64,000 bases of DNA from Pseudomonas sp. N40(2020) (GTDB taxonomy: Bacteria; Pseudomonadota; Gammaproteobacteria; Pseudomonadales; Pseudomonadaceae): the NCBI RefSeq assembly GCF_014472415.1, contig NZ_JACSZV010000012.1:1-64000 (forward strand). The letters are read 5' to 3'. Made by a program: the position numbers and the translations under genes. Shown piece after piece: positions 59,898 through 64,000 of this stretch. The stretch's first letter is position 1. The number at the start of each line of letters is the position of its first letter. A model generated the notes under the pieces. The model made no database searches. It worked only from the letters and a program-made list of their open reading frames with translations, and had not been told where the DNA came from.

Positions 59898-60431
59898 TCA
59901 GAACACGATATCGGCGGCAGGTTTTACATCGATCCGCGCCACGGAACCGGTCAGGTGTGCCAGATCCTTGTTGTGTTCGGCAATGATGTCTTCGGCGCTC
60001 ATGTTGCCGTTGTCGACGGTGGAATGTGCATCTGACACGAGCACCACGTCGTAGCCCAGTTGATGGGCCTGGCGCACGGTAGCGTTGACGCAATAGTCGG
60101 TTTGCAGGCCGCAGATCACCAATTTTTCAAAGTCTTCGCTCGGCAGCAGTTTGCGCAGGTCGGTCTGGTAGAACGAGTCCGGGGTGGTTTTGCGTACGCG
60201 CAGATCTTTGGCGGACGTCTCAAGCCCTTCGGCCAGTTGCCAGCCTTCAGTGCCGTGGGCCAGCGGGCTGTCCTTTTCCTCATGCTGAATCAGCACCACC
60301 GGAACCCCGGCCTTTCGGGCGTGGGTGCTGAGGTCGTTGATGGTGCCGATCACGCGCTGGATGTCGTGGCACTGGTATTCGCCCGAGCAAAGTGCGCGTT
60401 GGACGTCGATGATCAGTAATGCGGTGGTCAT
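59898..60431 (-). CDS. Isochorismatase-family cysteine hydrolase
   Basis: A 177-residue hydrolase. The catalytic triad is visible as Asp in LLIIDVQRAL, Lys in RVRKTTPDSFY, and Cys in VICGLQTDYCVNATVRQAHQLGYDV. The family includes nicotinamidases and other amidases. The substrate is not clear. It is monocistronic and stands 67 bases from the gamma-glutamyltransferase gene, on the same strand but upstream of neither a clear promoter nor regulator. Confidence 0.9.
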   Translation of the reverse strand: MTTALLIIDVQRALCSGEYQCHDIQRVIGTINDLSTHARKAGVPVVLIQHEEKDSPLAHGTEGWQLAEGLETSAKDLRVRKTTPDSFYQTDLRKLLPSEDFEKLVICGLQTDYCVNATVRQAHQLGYDVVLVSDAHSTVDNGNMSAEDIIAEHNKDLAHLTGSVARIDVKPAADIVF

Positions 60432-60497
60432 GGTGGGCCTTCCTTGATCGATCCTTGAGACAGGGGCGGGTGTGCGCCCGCCCCCTTTTTACGCCTC

Positions 60498-62225
60498 TCA
60501 GTAACCCAATGACAACCCGGTGTTGCGCCGTGGATCGTTGGCACCGTAGAAGCGGTTTTTGCCTACCGGCTTACCCTCCAGTGATGGCGCGCCGACCAGA
60601 ATCGCGGCGATATGGTTGGCGTCCTGCGGGCCGGCAAACTTGTGGCCCCAGCTCTCGAGGAGCTTCTTCGTGTCCGGGCTGGCGGCGAAGTCTTCGAGGT
60701 TGGTTTCTTCCGGCATCCACTGCTGGTGAAAACGCGGCGCATCCACCGCTTCCTGCAAGCCCATGCCGTAGTCGATGACGTTGAGCATGGTCAGCAAGGT
60801 GGCCGTGATAATGCGGCTGCCACCCGGCGTGCCGACCACCATGACCACTTTGCCGTCCTTGGTGACGATGGTCGGGCTCATCGACGACAGCGGCGCCTTG
60901 CCCGGCGCGATGGCGTTGGCTTCACCCTGGACCAGACCGTACATGTTCGGCACGCCAACTTTCGAAGTGAAGTCATCCATTTCGTCGTTGAGGATTACCC
61001 CGGTCTTGCTCGCCATCACACCCGCACCGAACCAGTCGTTGAGCGTGTAGGTAACCGAGACCGCGTTGCCCCACTTGTCGACAATCGAATAATGGGTAGT
61101 GTTGCTGCCTTCGTGGGGCGCAACGCCGGGTTTCAGTTCAGCGGAGACCCCAGCCTTTTGCGGCTGGATGGCGTTACGCAGTTTGGTCGCGTAATTCTTG
61201 TCGAGCAGATGCTCGATCGGGTTCTTCACGAAGTCCGGGTCGCCGAGGTAACTGTTGCGATCAACGTAGGCGTGGCGCATCGCTTCGATCTGGTAGTGCA
61301 TGCCCTGGGCCGAATGGAAGCCCAGATCCTTCATCGGATAGCCTTCAAGAATGTTCATGATCTGGCAGATCACCACCCCGCCAGAGCTTGGCGGTGGCGC
61401 TGAAACCACGTGGTAGCCACGGTAATCGCATTCCACCGGAGCCAGTTCGCGGGTCTTGTATTTGTCGAGGTCGGCCTGGGTGATGATGCCCTTGTTGGCC
61501 TGATTGGACGTGACGATGGCGTCGGCCACCCAGCCTTTATAGAAGCCGTCGGCGCCCTTCTCGGAAATGGTCCGCAGGGTTTTGCCGAGATCTTTCTGCA
61601 CCAGTTTTTGCCCGACCTGCATCGGCTCGCCGTTGCTGAGGAAGATCGAACCGGAATCGCGCATGTCCTTCTTGAACACGTCCGTGGCGTACTCCAGCAA
61701 CTCCACGTCACCCTGCTGCAACTCGAATCCGTCTTCAGCCAGTTTGATCGCCGGGGCGATCATCTCCTTGCGCTGCTTGGTGCCGTACTTGCTAAGCGCC
61801 AACTCCATGCCGGACACAGTGCCCGGCACGCCGACCGCCAAGTGGCCACGGGTACTCAGATCCGGGATGACATTGCCGTCCTTGTCGAGGTACATGTTGG
61901 CGGTCGCGGCCAACGGGGCTTTTTCGCGGAAATCGAGGAAGGTCTTGCGCCCGTCCGCCAGTTGAATGGTCATGAAACCGCCGCCACCCAGGTTGCCCGC
62001 TGCGGGATAGACCACCGCCAGCGCATAACCTACCGCGACCGCCGCGTCGACGGCGTTACCACCGCTTTTCAACACATCGACACCGACATGAGTGGCCAGA
62101 TGTTGCGCGGTGACCACCATGCCGTTTTCTGCGGCAACCGGTGCCACCGAGGCGGCGTGAGCCATAAGGCAGCTGAGTGCCAGTGAGGTCGCTATCAGCG
62201 ATTTGGCCAAAGGTTCGTACTTCAT
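60498..62225 (-). CDS. ggt: Gamma-glutamyltransferase
   Basis: A 575-residue periplasmic enzyme that cleaves or transfers the gamma-glutamyl group of glutathione and related compounds. A signal peptide ends near AHAAS. The precursor self-cleaves before Thr376 in NTTHYSIVDKWGNAVSVTYTLN. The glycine-rich AAGNLGGGGFM, the DFREKAP substrate motif and GGSRIITATLL are present. The large and small subunits therefore begin at the signal cleavage site and at Thr376. It is divergent from the DNA repair gene at 62377. Confidence 0.95.
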   Translation of the reverse strand: MKYEPLAKSLIATSLALSCLMAHAASVAPVAAENGMVVTAQHLATHVGVDVLKSGGNAVDAAVAVGYALAVVYPAAGNLGGGGFMTIQLADGRKTFLDFREKAPLAATANMYLDKDGNVIPDLSTRGHLAVGVPGTVSGMELALSKYGTKQRKEMIAPAIKLAEDGFELQQGDVELLEYATDVFKKDMRDSGSIFLSNGEPMQVGQKLVQKDLGKTLRTISEKGADGFYKGWVADAIVTSNQANKGIITQADLDKYKTRELAPVECDYRGYHVVSAPPPSSGGVVICQIMNILEGYPMKDLGFHSAQGMHYQIEAMRHAYVDRNSYLGDPDFVKNPIEHLLDKNYATKLRNAIQPQKAGVSAELKPGVAPHEGSNTTHYSIVDKWGNAVSVTYTLNDWFGAGVMASKTGVILNDEMDDFTSKVGVPNMYGLVQGEANAIAPGKAPLSSMSPTIVTKDGKVVMVVGTPGGSRIITATLLTMLNVIDYGMGLQEAVDAPRFHQQWMPEETNLEDFAASPDTKKLLESWGHKFAGPQDANHIAAILVGAPSLEGKPVGKNRFYGANDPRRNTGLSLGY

Positions 62226-62376
62226 GAGTCGATCTCTTTTTTGTTTTCAGGGTCTGTGCAAAACAGAGGCGAACGCTTCAAAAGCAACAAGCAGTATGGT
62301 CGGGTTTGCGGTTTGCGCCTCCCCGGTCAGGCAGTATGCTGGGCGCTGTTGCCGCGCTGATCCGGAGTTCTTCCCC

Positions 62377-62892
62377 ATGCCCTACACGTTCATCACCCTG
62401 CCCTCGCCGGTCGGCGAGTTGAAGCTGGTCGCGAACGGTTCACGACTGGCGGCCATCCTCTGGGAAAACGATAAACCCAACCGGGTGCGCCTTGGGCCGA
62501 TGAGTGAAGCGCCGGACAATCCGATCCTGCTGAAAACCGCGCGGCAACTTGAAGAATATTTTGCCGGGACGCGAGATCGCTTCGACCTGGAGCTGGATTT
62601 TGCCGGCACGGATTTTCAGAAAAAGGTCTGGGCGGCGCTGCTGACGATCCCGTTCGGCGAGACTCGCACGTATAGCCAGATCGCTCTGCAAATCGGCAAT
62701 CCAAGTGCCGTGCGGGCGGTGGGCGCGGCAAATGGGCGGAACCCGATCTCAATCGTTGCGCCGTGTCATCGGGTAATTGGCGCATCGGGGAAATTGACCG
62801 GGTTTGCCGGGGGGCTTGAGGCTAAAGAGCGATTGTTGACGTTGGAAGGTGGTGACTGGTCAGAGGTTGGCAAAACTGGTGAGCTATTTTAA
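62377..62892 (+). CDS. ogt: Methylated-DNA-[protein]-cysteine S-methyltransferase
   Basis: A 171-residue suicide repair protein that transfers the alkyl group of O6-alkylguanine to its own cysteine. The acceptor Cys130 is in IVAPCHRVIG. The DNA-binding winged helix includes FQKKVWAALLTIPFGETRTYSQIALQIGNPSAVRAVGAANGRNP. There is no Ada regulatory domain, so it is an Ogt-type protein. GGAG stands 12 bases before the ATG at 62377. The open frame begins at 62203, but that part would overlap the gamma-glutamyltransferase start. Confidence 0.94.
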   Translation: MPYTFITLPSPVGELKLVANGSRLAAILWENDKPNRVRLGPMSEAPDNPILLKTARQLEEYFAGTRDRFDLELDFAGTDFQKKVWAALLTIPFGETRTYSQIALQIGNPSAVRAVGAANGRNPISIVAPCHRVIGASGKLTGFAGGLEAKERLLTLEGGDWSEVGKTGELF

Positions 62893-62894
62893 AG

Positions 62895-62912
62895 ATCAGA
62901 AGATCGCAGCCT
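62895..62912. repeat. Degenerate GATCAAAAGATC-type fragment
   Basis: AGATCAGAAGATCGCAGCC resembles the inner box of the REP-like elements at 27084-27185 and 28595-28696, with one change. The outer arms are missing. It overlaps the last bases of the NudK gene end. Confidence 0.45.
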
Positions 62913-63502
62913 TATCGATCGAACAGGTTATTCATCGCCGCGTACTGCAACAGCATGATGGTCTTGGCGTCGCAGATCTCGCCGCGCTGGAAGGCCGCCA
63001 ACGCGTCATCGAATGACCACTCCAACACTTCCAGTTCTTCGGTCTCTTCTTCCAGACCGCCGCCTTCGCTGACCTTCGACGCCGAGTCGTACTCGGCAAT
63101 GAAGAAGTGCAGTTTCTCGGTCACCGAACCGGGGCTCATATAGGCCTCGAAGACTTTCTTCACGTCATGCACGCGATAGCCGGTTTCCTCCTCGGCTTCG
63201 TCGCGAATGCGCTGCTCGGGCGCCGCCCCCTCCAACAACCCCGCCGCCACTTCGATCAGCAGACCGTCATGACCATTGACGAACACCGGCAAGCGGAACT
63301 GACGGGTCAGCACCACCGAGCGCTTCTCGCGATTGAACAGCAGAATCGCCGCGCCATTGCCGCGGTCATACACTTCGCGCGTCTGGCGCTGCCACTCGCC
63401 GTTATTACGGTGGTAGTCAAAAGTGATTTTCTTCAAGAGATACCAGTCGTGGGACAACACCTGAGTCTCGATGATATTGACCCGTTCGGCTGTGTTAGCC
63501 AT
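62912..63502 (-). CDS. nudK: GDP-mannose pyrophosphatase-type Nudix hydrolase
   Basis: A 196-residue Nudix enzyme. The Nudix box is GLLEGAAPEQRIRDEAEEETGY (G-x5-E-x7-REUxEExGU type). The N-terminal VLSHDWYLLKKITFDYHRNNGEWQRQTREVYDRGNGAAILLFN and YMSPGSVTEKLHFFIAEYDS match E. coli NudK, which hydrolyses GDP-mannose. It lies convergent with ogt (about 20 bases between stop codons). A bidirectional terminator separates it from the chitinase gene upstream. Confidence 0.92.
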   Translation of the reverse strand: MANTAERVNIIETQVLSHDWYLLKKITFDYHRNNGEWQRQTREVYDRGNGAAILLFNREKRSVVLTRQFRLPVFVNGHDGLLIEVAAGLLEGAAPEQRIRDEAEEETGYRVHDVKKVFEAYMSPGSVTEKLHFFIAEYDSASKVSEGGGLEEETEELEVLEWSFDDALAAFQRGEICDAKTIMLLQYAAMNNLFDR

Positions 63503-63557
63503 GACGCCTCATCCTTTTGTCATCAGAAAGCGTTCATAGTCGATTAATCGAACCGAC

Positions 63558-63590
63558 AAAAAAAGCCCGGCAGCGCTACCGGGCTTTTTT
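63558..63590 (-). terminator. Intrinsic terminator after the chitinase gene
   Basis: AGCCCGG and CCGGGCT pair around CAGCGCTA, with runs of As and Ts on both sides. On the minus strand it ends the chitinase transcript just before NudK. Confidence 0.9.
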
Positions 63591-63598
63591 ATTCACAA

Positions 63599-64000
63599 CT
63601 AACGGGCGACGTGCAGCACCGTTTCATCCACCTCTTGTGCGCTTGCCTGCACTCCGGTGATCAGCGGCCCATAACGCCGACTGAACTCCCAGTTGTATGG
63701 CACACGATCCTTGCTGACGCCGTTGTCCCAGTTCACCGACCACGTCATCAGGCCCTTGATCGGGTGTCCTTTGATCGCCAACCGTTTGAGCACATTGCCT
63801 ACAACGGTCTTGTCGATCACATAACCGGTAGCAGCCGCGTCGACGTTGGCGGGCAGACCAATGACGAACTTGTCCGCCGCGATCTTCGTGAAACCACGCG
63901 TGCCGGTCACCAGACTTTCCGTCAGGTAATAGAGGAAATCCTCTTTCAGCTCATCGTTGTTCTGCGCGATCCACGCGCCGGCACCGTTGTTGGCCTCCGG
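63599..64000 (-). CDS. GH18 chitinase, C-terminal part (runs off the window)
   Basis: The last 133 residues of a glycoside hydrolase family 18 protein that hydrolyses chitin. The frame is open from 64000, with the visible start of the fragment PEANNGAGAWIAQNNDEL. The barrel end is recognisable: FLYYLTESLVTGTRGFTKIAADKFVIGLPANVDAAATGYV, then IKGLMTWSVNWDNG with the Trp strand of the GH18 barrel. The catalytic DxxDxDxE motif must lie beyond the window. The call rests on the C-terminal pattern only. Confidence 0.8.
   Translation of the reverse strand, partial: PEANNGAGAWIAQNNDELKEDFLYYLTESLVTGTRGFTKIAADKFVIGLPANVDAAATGYVIDKTVVGNVLKRLAIKGHPIKGLMTWSVNWDNGVSKDRVPYNWEFSRRYGPLITGVQASAQEVDETVLHVAR

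Noticed and set aside
1-64000. Search for tRNA, rRNA, prophage, insertion sequences or biosynthetic clusters
   Set aside because: No tRNA or rRNA pattern, integrase, transposase, phage structural gene or NRPS/PKS module was seen by reading. hcnABC is the only secondary-metabolite locus.

Overview
The window looks like chromosome of a Pseudomonas of the P. fluorescens group. The pointers are an hcnABC hydrogen cyanide operon with an ANR box and RsmA-type sites, two DUF6124-type genes (a family I know only from Pseudomonas), many dispersed REP pairs of the GCGAGC-CTGCTCGC type, high-GC codon use, and a high density of LysR, AraC and TetR regulators. No rRNA, tRNA, prophage, insertion sequence or CRISPR array was seen. 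Most of the window is ordinary accessory metabolism, so the interest lies in a few modules.

Layout. 1-3.1 kb: rhodanese and a divergent GlxA-type AraC regulator, then a structured leader RNA with a DUF6124 gene and a small partner, then an orphan XRE protein. 3.1-7.0 kb: FKBP isomerase, PAS-GGDEF cyclase, a low-GC gene of unknown function with a PD-(D/E)XK-like signature, and an RcnB-like protein. 7.4-10.4 kb: MFS carrier, probable aconitate isomerase and LysR regulator (trans-aconitate/tricarballylate use). 10.5-12.4 kb: Kef-type antiporter. 12.5-15.5 kb: hcnABC. 15.7-19.8 kb: membrane proteins, a 24-residue microprotein and an OmpR-type two-component pair. 19.9-24.7 kb: SRPBCC-SDR-aldo/keto reductase operon with LysR regulators, and DinB. 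24.7-27.1 kb: HAD phosphatase, response regulator and methyltransferase. 27.1-28.6 kb: second copy of the leader RNA plus DUF6124, then a frameshifted membrane-anchored gene.

28.7-32.1 kb: two divergent TetR pairs and a GNAT. 32.3-39.6 kb: two YXWGXW proteins and a five-gene minus-strand operon (TonB-dependent receptor, beta-propeller phytase, ExbB, ExbD, TonB) headed by a good Pho box. It reads as a phosphate-starvation module with its own energiser. 39.9-46.9 kb: a cyclase-like protein with a broken GGDEF motif, AraC, YceI, MATE, a secreted chorismate mutase, a secreted protein of seven 13-residue repeats, and a Cache-HAMP-GGDEF cyclase. 47-50.5 kb: polyamine-type binding protein, FAD amine oxidase and LysR. 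50.5-58.6 kb: cytochrome c, MocR/EamA pair, AraC/AhpD-like pair, SulP transporter, lipoproteins and a GNAT. 58.8-64 kb: LprI-domain protein, cysteine hydrolase, gamma-glutamyltransferase, O6-alkylguanine methyltransferase, NudK, and the C-terminal end of a GH18 chitinase cut by the window edge.

The strongest candidate for something little described is the leader RNA present twice, at about 1.73-1.91 kb and 27.29-27.47 kb. Both copies fold into the same hairpins and three-way junction, with compensatory base changes and conserved UUCG loops, and both precede a DUF6124 gene. Assignments come from reading the sequence and from remembered family knowledge. No database search was run.
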